Below are positions 33,240 to 40,040 of a stretch of 40,040 bases of DNA, piece by piece. The stretch is from Schaalia odontolytica (GTDB taxonomy: Bacteria > Actinomycetota > Actinomycetes > Actinomycetales > Actinomycetaceae). Each line of letters begins with the position of its first letter. The stretch's first letter is position 1. The translations under genes and the position numbers were made by a program. A model generated the notes under the pieces. The model had not been told where the DNA came from. It saw only the letters and a program-made list of their open reading frames with translations, and did no database searches. Location of the stretch: contig NZ_PKKM01000015.1 in the NCBI RefSeq assembly GCF_002847525.1, positions 1 through 40,040 of the forward strand, read 5' to 3'.

Positions 33240-34061
33240 ATGAACGCCACCCTGAACTCGATTCTCGCCGACCTCGACACGATCGGCCTCGACGAACTGA
33301 ATAAGCGCGCGGCGATGCTGACCCGAGTGGACCGCAAGTACGCGCTGGACGCGGCCACGGCCTCGGCGATTCTGAGCCGCCTCCCCGAGGACGCGAAGGT
33401 CCTGCAGATTGACGGCCAGGTGTCCCAGGGCTACGCCTCCACCTACTACGACACCCCCGACATGGATTCGTACCTGCTGACTGCGCTCAAGCGCCGCCGT
33501 CGCTTCAAGGTCCGCACCCGCTCCTACCTCTCGTCCAAGGCCTCGTTCCTGGAGGTCAAGACTCGCGGCCCGCGCGGCGTGACCGTCAAGAAGCGCATGC
33601 CGATCTCTTGGGACGAGGCCGGGGCCCCTCTCGCGGGTGAGCGCCGCCAGTGGGTGGCCGGCAAGGTCGAGAAGACGGGATATGGCCACCTGGTGCCAGC
33701 CCTCGAGCCGGTCCTGGCGGGGTCCTACGAGCGCAACACCCTGCTCCTGCCTGGCGGCGTGGGACGCGCGACGGTGGACACGAACCTGTTGTGGCGCTCG
33801 CTGCGCACGGACGGCACGGAGATCGCCCGCCCCGACCTGGTCATCATCGAAACGAAGTCGGGCGCGACCCCATCCGTGGTGGACCACCTCCTGTGGGAGG
33901 GCGGCGTGCGACCCGTGAAGATCTCCAAGTACGGGACCGCGATGGCCGCCATGCACCACCTGCCGGCGAACAAGTGGCACCGCACGCTGGACCGTTACTT
34001 TCACGAATATGTGGAGGTCCCCGAGCTCGCGCACTCCGCGCCCCTCGCGATGGCGGCCTGA
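33240..34061 (+). CDS. VTC-domain protein, polyphosphate polymerase-like
   Basis: 273 residues. Tunnel-fold (VTC/CYTH-like) motifs in order: RVDRKY (29-34), STYYDTPD (67-74), RRRFKVRTRSY (86-96), FLEVKTR (103-109), RATVDTNL (176-183), IIETKS (202-207) and KISKYGTAMA (227-236). In the yeast VTC complex the corresponding basic and acidic residues bind ATP and growing polyphosphate. The charged residues are kept here, so a catalytic role is plausible. No membrane segment is present; the DUF4956 protein upstream could provide the membrane anchor. The 90-bp gap to the upstream gene is GC-rich with no terminator evident. Confidence 0.85.
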   Translation: MNATLNSILADLDTIGLDELNKRAAMLTRVDRKYALDAATASAILSRLPEDAKVLQIDGQVSQGYASTYYDTPDMDSYLLTALKRRRRFKVRTRSYLSSKASFLEVKTRGPRGVTVKKRMPISWDEAGAPLAGERRQWVAGKVEKTGYGHLVPALEPVLAGSYERNTLLLPGGVGRATVDTNLLWRSLRTDGTEIARPDLVIIETKSGATPSVVDHLLWEGGVRPVKISKYGTAMAAMHHLPANKWHRTLDRYFHEYVEVPELAHSAPLAMAA

Positions 34062-34158
34062 CAGACCTCATAACGGCGCCCGCGGTTTCGAACGCACACG
34101 AAACGCAAGCGCTGAGCATAAGAAACACAAGCTTTAATCACGCGAAAGAAACAGACAC

Positions 34159-36021
34159 ATGAAAGCCCTTCAGAAAATCTGGACCCCCGCCCGGACGATC
34201 GGCGCGATCGCCCTCGTTGGAACCCTTGCGCTGGGAGCCTGCAGCTCCGCGGGCGTGACCTCCTCCGGCTCCGGCTCCACCACGGCCACCGCGACCGTCG
34301 CCGCCGCCGGAACCAACGGCGACACGACCGCGCCGCCCACCGCGGCCGACGCCCTGGCCTCGAACTCGAAGGCCTCCTACGTGAAGGACAGCGACTGGAA
34401 GGCCTCGGACGCCGTCGACGTGACGCTCAGCGGCACGACCGCGACCTCCTCGTCCGACGCTGTATCCGTGAGCGACGGCGTGCTGACGATCTCCAAGGCC
34501 GGCGTCTACAAGCTCAGCGGCTCCTTCACCGGCAAGGTCGTTGTGGCCGCGGGAGCTGAGGACCAGGTTGTCCTGATTCTCGATAACGCGACCATCACCT
34601 CCTCGACGGGTGCCGCGATCGAGGCGACCAGCGGTGATGACCTCGTCCTGTCCCTCGAGGGCACGTCGACGATCACCGACGGAACCTACACGGGGACCGA
34701 GGACGCGAACGCCGCGATCTACGCCGACATTGACCTGACGATCACCGGCTCGGGCACGCTCAACGTGACCTCCGGCGCCTCGGACGCGATCACCTCCAAG
34801 GATGACCTGTACGTCCTGAGCGGCACGATCAACGCGACCGCCTCGGACGACGGTCTGCGCGGGAAGGACTCCCTGACTGTTGCCGGCGGCACCGTCACCG
34901 TGAACTCCGGCGGCGACGCCCTCAAGTCCGACCAGGACAACGACGACACCAAGGGCTACGTGTCCATCGTGGACGGCACCGTCACCCTGACCTCGGGCGG
35001 CGACGGCATCGACGCGTATACCGACGCGATCGTCACCGGCGGCACCCTGTCGATCACCTCGGGCGGCGGCACCTCGGCCGGCAAGCCCTCCACGGGCTCG
35101 ACCAAGGGCATCAAGGCTCAGACCTACATCATCGTCGACGGCGGCACGACCACCATCGACGCCGGGGATGACGCCATCCACTCCAGTGGTGCCCTGCGCC
35201 TGAGCTCCGGCACGATCACCGCCGCCTCCGGCGACGATGGCGTGCACACCGAGGTCGCGGCCGTCCTGGACGGTGCAACCGTGACCGTCACGCAGTCGAA
35301 CGAGGCCCTCGAGGGCGGCCTCATTACGATCTCGGACGGCACCGTCGACCTGACCTCGAGCGACGACGGCATCAACGCCTCGGGCTCGATCACGGTCGAG
35401 GCCGGCCTGGCCGCAGTCGCCGAGTCCAGCTCCGATACGACCACCACCGACACCACCACCCAGCAGATGGGCCCCGGGGGCATGGCTGACGGCGGCGGAT
35501 CCATGGAGGACACCGGCGAGCAGCTCACCATCAGCGGTGGCACCGTGACCGTCAACGCGAACGGCGACGGCCTCGACTCCAACGGCTCGCTGACCATCAG
35601 CGGCGGCACGACGACGGTCTACGGCCCGGCGTCCGGCGCGAACGGCGCCCTGGATTCCAACGGCGCCATGAGCATCACGGGTGGCACGGTCATCGCCTTC
35701 GCGACGAGTGAGATGGTGGAGACGCCGACCACGACCGACGGCCAGGGCTGGATCTCCGCCTCCGCGACCGGCTCCGCCGGATCCACGGTGACGATCACCG
35801 ACGCCTCGGGCACGGTCCTGGGCACCTACACCTCGCTCAAGGCCTTCGGTAACGTCATCTACTCGACCTCCGGCATGACCAACGGCTCCACCTACACGGT
35901 GAGCGTCGACGGCACATCCACAGAGGCGACCGCCGGCCAGGGCGGCATGGGGATGGGCGGACAGCCCCCGGCGGGCGGTCCGGGTCAGGGCGGTCAGCCC
36001 CCGGCCGCACCCCAGGGCTGA
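34159..36021 (+). CDS. Large beta-helix lipoprotein (DUF4353, carbohydrate-binding type)
   Basis: 620 residues. The lipoprotein signal ends ALGACSS (Cys about residue 28), then a Ser/Thr/Ala-rich linker. From about residue 85 to 520 the protein is made of repeated strand-turn units of the type 'GGTVTVNSGGDALKS', 'DGIDA' and 'SSDDGINASG', which predict a right-handed beta-helix with Asp-rich, possibly calcium-binding turns. A Gly/Met/Pro-rich tail (MGMGGQPPAGGPG) ends it. It is in the same operon as the DUF4956 and VTC genes and ends at a perfect hairpin. It is surface-exposed and possibly binds polysaccharide or a polyanion; the ligand is unknown. Confidence 0.83.
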   Translation: MKALQKIWTPARTIGAIALVGTLALGACSSAGVTSSGSGSTTATATVAAAGTNGDTTAPPTAADALASNSKASYVKDSDWKASDAVDVTLSGTTATSSSDAVSVSDGVLTISKAGVYKLSGSFTGKVVVAAGAEDQVVLILDNATITSSTGAAIEATSGDDLVLSLEGTSTITDGTYTGTEDANAAIYADIDLTITGSGTLNVTSGASDAITSKDDLYVLSGTINATASDDGLRGKDSLTVAGGTVTVNSGGDALKSDQDNDDTKGYVSIVDGTVTLTSGGDGIDAYTDAIVTGGTLSITSGGGTSAGKPSTGSTKGIKAQTYIIVDGGTTTIDAGDDAIHSSGALRLSSGTITAASGDDGVHTEVAAVLDGATVTVTQSNEALEGGLITISDGTVDLTSSDDGINASGSITVEAGLAAVAESSSDTTTTDTTTQQMGPGGMADGGGSMEDTGEQLTISGGTVTVNANGDGLDSNGSLTISGGTTTVYGPASGANGALDSNGAMSITGGTVIAFATSEMVETPTTTDGQGWISASATGSAGSTVTITDASGTVLGTYTSLKAFGNVIYSTSGMTNGSTYTVSVDGTSTEATAGQGGMGMGGQPPAGGPGQGGQPPAAPQG

Positions 36022-36033
36022 GGCTTCCCAGTA

Positions 36034-36069
36034 GTGCGCCCCGCGTGATTGTCGACACGCGGGGCGCAC
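36034..36069 (+). terminator. Terminator of the DUF4956-VTC-DUF4353 operon
   Basis: GTGCGCCCCGCGTG pairs perfectly over 14 bp with CACGCGGGGCGCAC around an 8-base loop, 12 bp after the operon's last stop. Confidence 0.8.
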
Positions 36070-36175
36070 GCCTATACCTGCGCTGCCTCTTCATCGACGA
36101 GGCCTCGGCCGGAATCTCACGGGCACGCCGTCACTCGCCACCCCTGGGATCAGCGCAACTAAACTGGAACCAGAG

Positions 36176-36195
36176 GACGAGGCCCCGGCCTCGTC
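36176..36195. repeat. CGAGGCC-type palindrome before the RidA gene
   Basis: GACGAGGCC and GGCCTCGTC are separated by two bases, 22 bp before the RidA start. The same CGAGGCC/GGCCTCG pairing recurs in hairpins at 13724-13760, 25948-25999 and 37212-37260. Confidence 0.6.
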
Positions 36196-36217
36196 GATCA
36201 CAACGAAAGGACCCCTC

Positions 36218-36673
36218 ATGCTCCCCTCCGAGAAGCTCGCCGAGCTCGGCCTCGAACTGCCCGCCGTCGCTACCCCCGTCGCCGCCTACGTGCCGGCCGT
36301 CATCGATCGCGGCGTCGTGCGTACCTCCGGCCAGATCCCCGTCGTGAACGGCGAGCCCGTGTGCATCGGCGCGGTCGGCGAGGACGGCGCGGACCCCGAG
36401 GACGCCAAGGACGCGGCGCGTGTGTGCGCCCTCAACGCTCTGGCCGCGGCGGCCTCCGTCGCGGGCGGCATCGACAACCTCGCGGGAGTCGTGAAGGTCG
36501 TGGGCTTCGTGTCCTCGCGCCCCGACTTCTACGGCCAGGCCGGCGTCATCAACGGCGCCTCCGAGCTGTTCGGCGAGATCTTCGGCAGCCAGCACGCGCG
36601 CAGCGCCGTGGGCGTCGCCGCGCTGCCCCTCAACGTGAGCGTCGAGGTCGAGGCCGAGTTCCTCATTAAGTGA
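36218..36673 (+). CDS. RidA/YjgF-family protein
   Basis: 151 residues from ATG 36218, AAAGGA upstream. It belongs to the longer RidA subgroup (about 150 residues) with an N-terminal LPSEKLAELGLELP. The barrel carries VRTSGQIPVVNGEPVCIGAVG, ALNALAAAASVAGGIDNL, VVKVVGFVSSRPDF and the end NVSVEVEAEFLIK. Classic RidA deaminates reactive enamines and imines using a conserved Arg near 'CPR' and a C-terminal Glu. The catalytic Arg is not evident at its usual place, so deaminase activity is uncertain. Probably monocistronic. Confidence 0.87.
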   Translation: MLPSEKLAELGLELPAVATPVAAYVPAVIDRGVVRTSGQIPVVNGEPVCIGAVGEDGADPEDAKDAARVCALNALAAAASVAGGIDNLAGVVKVVGFVSSRPDFYGQAGVINGASELFGEIFGSQHARSAVGVAALPLNVSVEVEAEFLIK

Positions 36674-36755
36674 ACGCGCGTGCGCGGCTGAGGCATGCCT
36701 ACACTGGGTAAGGTTCGCTGAAATGGCCCGTCGGGCCGAAGGATAAGGAAAAGAC

Positions 36756-37196
36756 ATGACTGACCGTCAGATGTTCAAGCTGGTTGACGCCAACACCGTC
36801 CCTTCCAAGGATGGCGGCTGCGGTTGCGGCTGCGGTGGCGAGGGTAAGAAGGCACGCGCCGAGCAGGCCCCCGTCGAGCAGGCCCCCGAGCAGGGCGGCT
36901 GCGGCTGCGGTGACGGCGCCCCCTCTGCGGGCAATGTCCACGCTGGCGGCGCCGGCGTCATTCACCGCCCGGGCGCGGACGAGCTGGTCATCCACTCGAT
37001 CCCCCGCGTCGTGCGCCACGCGGTGCTCTTCGCCGCAGTCGATAACCTGCCCGTCGGCGAGAACATCCAGATCTGCGCACCCCACCAGCCCGAGCCGCTG
37101 TTCGCGCACCTGCAGGACTCCGAGCAGCACTACCGCGTGGAGACCCTCGAGGTCGGCCCCGTGGATTGGCGCTACCGCATCACGCGTCTCGCCTGA
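36756..37196 (+). CDS. Cys-rich DUF2249 protein
   Basis: 146 residues, AAGGAAA before ATG 36756 and a TACACT -10-like sequence upstream. Residues 1-65 hold two metal-site-like clusters, GGCGCGCGG (about 20-28) and GGCGCGDG (about 47-54). The C-terminal DUF2249 (SirA/TusA-like) domain follows: VIHSIPRVVRHAVLFAAVDNL (about 78-98), ICAPHQPEPLFAHL and DWRYRITR. DUF2249 proteins are linked to sulfur-transfer and redox or nitrogen-oxide metabolism. The Cys clusters could bind a metal or metal cluster; this is inference. A hairpin follows directly. Confidence 0.83.
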   Translation: MTDRQMFKLVDANTVPSKDGGCGCGCGGEGKKARAEQAPVEQAPEQGGCGCGDGAPSAGNVHAGGAGVIHRPGADELVIHSIPRVVRHAVLFAAVDNLPVGENIQICAPHQPEPLFAHLQDSEQHYRVETLEVGPVDWRYRITRLA

Positions 37197-37211
37197 GGCT
37201 TGTTGACACGC

Positions 37212-37260
37212 CGAGGCCGTGGCCGACTCTCGCTTTCCTGCGGGGCTGGCCACGGCCTCG
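37212..37260 (+). terminator. Terminator after the DUF2249 gene
   Basis: CGAGGCCGTGGCC pairs perfectly over 13 bp with GGCCACGGCCTCG around a 23-base loop. The remainder of the gap to 37489 shows no supported feature. Confidence 0.7.
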
Positions 37261-37489
37261 TCGTATCTGTGCCTGGTGATCGTCGGGCGTTGTGGACTTA
37301 CTGCCGCGTGCCTCGTCGTATGTGCGCGAGGAACGCGGCGTTCCAATGCCTCGTGCATATGTGTACGGAAGTGCTCGCACGGGGCCCTCTTCCCATGACT
37401 GATGGGGTGCTTGCCGACGTGCGGAGATGGGCGCCCGTTTCGGTGTCCATTCGCGTGCCTGGGAGCGCCCGACCCGGTACCGTTGGTGT

Positions 37490-37969
37490 ATGAGCTTCTT
37501 TGACATGACTTCTGACGCCGACGTTGAGGACGACCTGGATCGCGTCGAGACCGACGTGGTCGTGGACTGCGACATTGAGGCCGCGTGGGCGCTCGTGTCG
37601 GAGCCGGGCTGGTGGGTCAACGATGGCCCGCTGGGTGACCACGAGGTGAGCCTCGGGGATGACGGAATTTATCGCGTGAGCGACCCGGATGCCGGCGACT
37701 GGCTGATCGAAAAGGCTGACGAGGATCCGATGGACGTCGTCGCCTTCCGCTGGTACCCGCTGGCCGACGACGAGCTGCCGGACGAGTACGCGACCCGCGT
37801 CGAGGTCTCGCTGTCCGAGGAGCGCGGCGGCGTCGCGATCCACGTGGAGGAGTCGGGTCTGGCGTCGGTCTCCGACGACGAGGCCGAGGCCCGCCAGGCG
37901 TATGAGGACGCGATCGGCATGTGGGAGCAGGTCCTGCTTGCCGCGAAGAGCTACCTCGAGGGCCGCTGA
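37490..37969 (+). CDS. SRPBCC (START-like) domain protein, probably leaderless
   Basis: 159 residues from ATG 37490. After a short acidic head the SRPBCC fold begins with TDVVVDCDIEAAWALVSEP, then WWVNDGPLG, VVAFRWYPLADDE, VEVSLSEERGGVAIHVEESG and a long C-terminal helix, DAIGMWEQVLLAAKSYLEG, typical of AHSA1/polyketide-cyclase-like lipid-binding proteins. The ligand is unknown. No ribosome site precedes the ATG; instead TACCGT (37478-37483) lies six bases before it, as expected for a leaderless transcript. It is very acidic. Earlier in-frame start at 37427 rejected for that reason. Confidence 0.82.
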   Translation: MSFFDMTSDADVEDDLDRVETDVVVDCDIEAAWALVSEPGWWVNDGPLGDHEVSLGDDGIYRVSDPDAGDWLIEKADEDPMDVVAFRWYPLADDELPDEYATRVEVSLSEERGGVAIHVEESGLASVSDDEAEARQAYEDAIGMWEQVLLAAKSYLEGR

Positions 37970-37995
37970 GCGCTGCAATGAGCTGAATGACAACC

Positions 37996-38020
37996 CCCGC
38001 GCACCTGATGGCTGCGCGGG
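37996..38020 (+). terminator. Rho-independent terminator after the SRPBCC gene
   Basis: CCCGCGCA (37996-38003) pairs with TGCGCGGG (38013-38020) around a 9-base loop and is followed by TTTGTTG, the closest to a classical T-run in this window. The gap on to 38308 becomes AT-richer, and I see no gene in it. Confidence 0.75.
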
Positions 38021-38308
38021 TTTGTTGCGGGTGCGGTGCGCGCGTTGTAGTAGCTCGTCGTCGCATTGGGTATGTCTGCTCGAGCTGCTTGCGGCGGGTT
38101 TAGTACAGTGTTACATGTATGGTCTGTAAAGCTTTGTAACCTAGGTGTGTGCAAGTGGTAATGGCTGTAATCTGTCGGGATGTGATCTCGCCCTTGCGCT
38201 ATGGAAGTGTGAGTGTCAATTAGCGTGTCGTGTCACCAGTGCATGTGTCAAAGGTGATAGATCTGTTTGCATGATGAATCTAGGTTCCAGCAGAAGGGCA
38301 TGCACAAG

Positions 38309-38992
38309 ATGACCGATCTCCCTCAAGAAGAGCGGCTTAAGCCTGATCAGCTGCGATCGATGACTGAATGTGAACGGGCTATTCACGCTATTGCGGAGAA
38401 GACTGGAAAGAGTCCGCTGGATATCTGGCGTGCAAACGAAACATGGCTCAGTGAAAAAGCTTCAAAAGTCGATTTCAAGCCGGATTGTAAACCATTGGGG
38501 ATTATCCTTCTTCTGGTAATAGGGATCATTGTTCCATATCTTTTCTATGCGAGTTTTCGTGCGACAGGTTGGTATGGTTATTCAGCGGGAATACTTGTGC
38601 TCGGGGTGTTGATGATTATTGAGACAGTTTGTGTTATCTTCACGCAGAAGCTACTTGTTCATTTTGGTAAAATTCTTCGCAGTCTATCGGGAGTCGTATT
38701 TTCTACAATTTTGACGATGTTTGGTTTCCTCTCAACTATGGATTCTGTGGCTAACCGTTTTACACTAGCTTTAATTGGTGTTCTTGTTGCAATGGCATGT
38801 ATTTCTATTTTGAATTCTCCAGCGGAATTGCTCTGGAATCATTCTGTGAAAGTGCGGGATGGGTATAGAGAGCAGCTTTCTACGCTTCGGTTGGTTCGTC
38901 CATTACTTGCAGGTATGTCTAGGTCGGCCGTGGAGAGTCGATCTTCTGTGGTTTCCTGTGCGCGACTACGGGCGGTTGTGGACTGGGATTAG
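38309..38992 (+). CDS. AT-rich uncharacterised multi-pass membrane protein
   Basis: 227 residues from ATG 38309, with AGAAGG 11 bases before; ATG 38300 is the alternative. A charged N-terminal domain (about 1-65) with ERAIHAIAEKTGKSPLDIW is followed by four hydrophobic segments (about residues 66-86, 92-112, 124-144 and 150-170) and a short tail. The gene is markedly AT-richer than its neighbours up to about 38910. After that composition returns to GC-rich and the last 25 residues (SRSAVESRSSVV...) look random. This suggests a horizontally acquired gene whose natural 3' end has been lost or altered. No family recognised. Confidence 0.6.
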   Translation: MTDLPQEERLKPDQLRSMTECERAIHAIAEKTGKSPLDIWRANETWLSEKASKVDFKPDCKPLGIILLLVIGIIVPYLFYASFRATGWYGYSAGILVLGVLMIIETVCVIFTQKLLVHFGKILRSLSGVVFSTILTMFGFLSTMDSVANRFTLALIGVLVAMACISILNSPAELLWNHSVKVRDGYREQLSTLRLVRPLLAGMSRSAVESRSSVVSCARLRAVVDWD

Positions 38993-39438
38993 GTGGTGGC
39001 ACCTGCAGTACTGCTTGCCTGATGGTGTGGGGTCGTGTGAGCAGGGGGTGCGCTTCCAAGTCTGCGCTTGTGCCCAGTGGGGCGTTAGATTCGAAAGGAG
39101 TTGAGCCCTCTATAGGGTAGTTCGGAGACGTGGCGTGGGCATGGGGTATTGTCTGCCACGCGTGCTGGTGCTGTGATCGTTTTGTTGTGTTGGGTCTGCT
39201 GTCGTTGCGCTGAAGTTGCCGTGCGTGGTGGTTTGGTCCGCGGTGTGCTTGTGAGTGTGGGTGCTACACCCGATACGTAGGCAGTGCACCCGTTCTGATC
39301 GGGTGCAGCGTCCCGTAAGAGGTGTAATGCCCAGTGTGGGAGTTGCTGTGCGAACCATGGTGGAGCTTGTGACTCCGAAGCGTTGCACTAGTTGAAGGAG
39401 CAATGCACTAGATGGGGGAGTATTGCACTGGATAGTAG

Positions 39439-39541
39439 CTAGTGCAATGCCCTGCTAAGTAGTGCAATGCTGGCGAAAGTAGTGCAATGCCTCCCGGCGC
39501 CGAATGCTGTGGGAACTGCATCGACATCTGTCGGGAGTGGG
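39439..39541. repeat. Duplicated module, copy A
   Basis: Its first 32 bases match 39805-39836 at 31 positions. After a 20-base extra unit (39471-39490) it continues with CTCCCGG ... CGGGAG, a stem enclosing about 35 bases, containing ATCGACATCTG also found in copy B. Confidence 0.7.
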
Positions 39542-39555
39542 TGTCAGTGCCCCGA

Positions 39556-39669
39556 AATTTCGCACGTAATTCCCCTGTGGCTACTTCAACTTTTGAAGTC
39601 AAAACGTTGAAATCCTGCGGTTTTTGAGATGCTAACGCGTTCGGCCGTCGGGTAATTACGTGCGGAATT
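39556..39669. repeat. 114-bp element with near-perfect terminal inverted repeats
   Basis: The left arm 39556-39574 (core CGCACGTAATT) and right arm 39650-39669 (core AATTACGTGCG) are inverted copies with one mismatch and one extra base. Inside, ACTTCAA/TTGAAGT (39583-39589/39593-39599) forms a small hairpin. No gene inside; MITE-like or a folded RNA. Confidence 0.55.
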
Positions 39670-39804
39670 GGTGAACGTGGGGACGGTGGCGGGGCGTACG
39701 CTGCGGGCCGACGGACATTTGCCGCGGTGGGGCTTGTTCCTAAGTAGTGTTACACCATTTAGCTGGGTATTACACCAGTTCCCAGGTGGTGTAATGCTCC
39801 CTAA

Positions 39805-39885
39805 CTAGTGCAATGCCCTGCTAAGTGGTGCAATGCCTCCCGGTGCTGAATGGTGGGGGCTGTATCGACATCTGCCGGGAGCGGG
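39805..39885. repeat. Duplicated module, copy B
   Basis: Second copy of the module at 39439-39541, lacking one 20-base unit. Its stem CTCCCGG/CCGGGAG (39837-39843/39875-39881) has a G-C pair where copy A has G-T, consistent with a kept hairpin. Confidence 0.7.
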
Positions 39886-39889
39886 AGTA

Positions 39890-39910
39890 GCGTCCCGCAT
39901 AGTGGTGTAA
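39890..39910. repeat. Possible end of an IS256-type element
   Basis: GCGTCCCG followed by CATAGTGGTGTAA, about 98 bp before the transposase start, resembles 39308-39327 (GCGTCCCGTAAGAGGTGTAA) with one indel. It may be the left terminal repeat of the IS whose transposase starts at 40008; the other end is outside the window. Confidence 0.4.
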
Positions 39911-40007
39911 CCGTGGGTGGTCGGCCTGTTTGATATGGGTGCGGTCACCGTGTGATCCTTCGAGAAAGCTCTCTACTTCTGACTCGAAACGATTTGGAGG
40001 CACAACG

Positions 40008-40040
40008 ATGACCGCTCCTCATATTATCGACCCTGCTGGC
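40008..40040 (+). CDS. Start of an IS256-family (mutator-type) transposase, cut by window end
   Basis: GGAGG (39996-40000) precedes ATG 40008, and the first eleven residues, MTAPHIIDPAG, match what I recall of the N-terminus of actinobacterial IS256-family transposases. The rest, including the DDE domain, lies outside the window, so the family call depends on a short match plus the IS-like sequence upstream. Confidence 0.5.
   Translation, partial: MTAPHIIDPAG

Larger units (their letters stand above)
39254..39836. repeat. Three dyad-symmetric arrays of heptamer RGTGYAA at ~20-bp period
   Basis: Copies of (A/G)GTG(C/T)AA, mostly followed by TGC, are arranged around three centres. In the middle array the reverse form is at 39383, 39403 and 39423 and the forward form at 39441, 39461 and 39481. 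In the right array reverse copies are at 39750 and 39770 and forward copies at 39788, 39807 and 39827. In the left array reverse copies are at 39254 and 39284 and forward copies at 39302 and 39321, more degenerate. Steps are 19-20 bp (30 bp once, in the left array), but always 18 bp where orientation switches. No gene overlaps. They may be transposase subterminal sites, regulator sites or a replication/partition-like array. Confidence 0.7.

Noticed and set aside
39254..39836. Plasmid or chromosome replication origin iterons
   Set aside because: No replication initiator, DnaA-box cluster or partition genes are visible; kept only as one possible reading of the arrays.
39408..40003. Two short leftward open frames at 39408-39602 and 39821-40003 with similar RQMS(M/I)Q stretches
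   Set aside because: Their similarity comes from the duplicated DNA module; they lack ribosome sites and ordinary coding composition.
1..40040. tRNA, rRNA or riboswitch genes
   Set aside because: Looked for cloverleaf-like and rRNA-like stretches in gene-free regions by eye; none convincing. A covariance-model search was not possible.

Overview
The window looks like chromosomal DNA of a high-GC actinobacterium, most likely an Actinomycetaceae member of the Schaalia/Actinomyces type. This is an inference from GC- and GAC/CTC-rich codon use, GTG starts, DUF6318-type proteins and actinobacterial IS families; no rRNA or other taxonomic marker is present. I see no tRNA, rRNA or CRISPR array.

Layout. 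(1) 1-2390: the 3' end of an ISL3-type insertion sequence that has cut off the last gene of a leftward three-gene cluster of membrane-anchored or secreted DUF6318/PKD-like proteins. (2) 2858-11500: an uncharacterised 230-aa protein, then a defence island. It holds a broken Xre regulator, type I restriction-modification hsdR-hsdM-hsdS, a decapitated ATPase relic, and a compact two-gene CBASS (CD-NTase plus SLATT two-TM effector). The far edge is littered with a methylase/helicase fragment and an IS3 fragment. (3) 11526-19212: a DeoR-type repressor divergent from a complete sugar ABC importer joined by 4-bp overlaps to separate DhaK and DhaL subunits. This looks like import plus phosphorylation of a ketose of unknown identity. 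(4) 19344-30127: an L-rhamnose regulon with LacI repressor, ABC importer, mutarotase, isomerase, kinase and aldolase. Three promoters carry the same 12-bp palindrome-like operator and the lacI leader carries an 11-bp variant. (5) 30356-31551: a 49-aa membrane peptide and an NmrA-like oxidoreductase. (6) 31552-32606: a gene-free kilobase with eight degenerate ~25-bp repeats in paired alternating orientation, spaced close to whole helical turns, followed by a GC-rich hairpin region. (7) 32607-36021: DUF4956, a VTC-type polyphosphate polymerase-like protein and a large beta-helix lipoprotein, preceded by a Pho-box-like direct repeat. (8) 36218-37969: RidA, a Cys-rich DUF2249 protein and an SRPBCC protein. 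(9) 38309-40040: an AT-rich membrane protein, then a gene-free kilobase with three dyad-symmetric arrays of a heptamer repeated about every 20 bp, ending at the start of an IS256-type transposase.

The two sugar regions work as importer-plus-kinase modules, each under its own repressor, with hairpins placed next to the binding-protein genes. The best candidates for undescribed biology are the two repeat-array regions (31649-32017 and 39254-39910), the DhaKL-ABC operon with its altered second ATPase site, and the Pho-box-like element before the polyphosphate-type operon.
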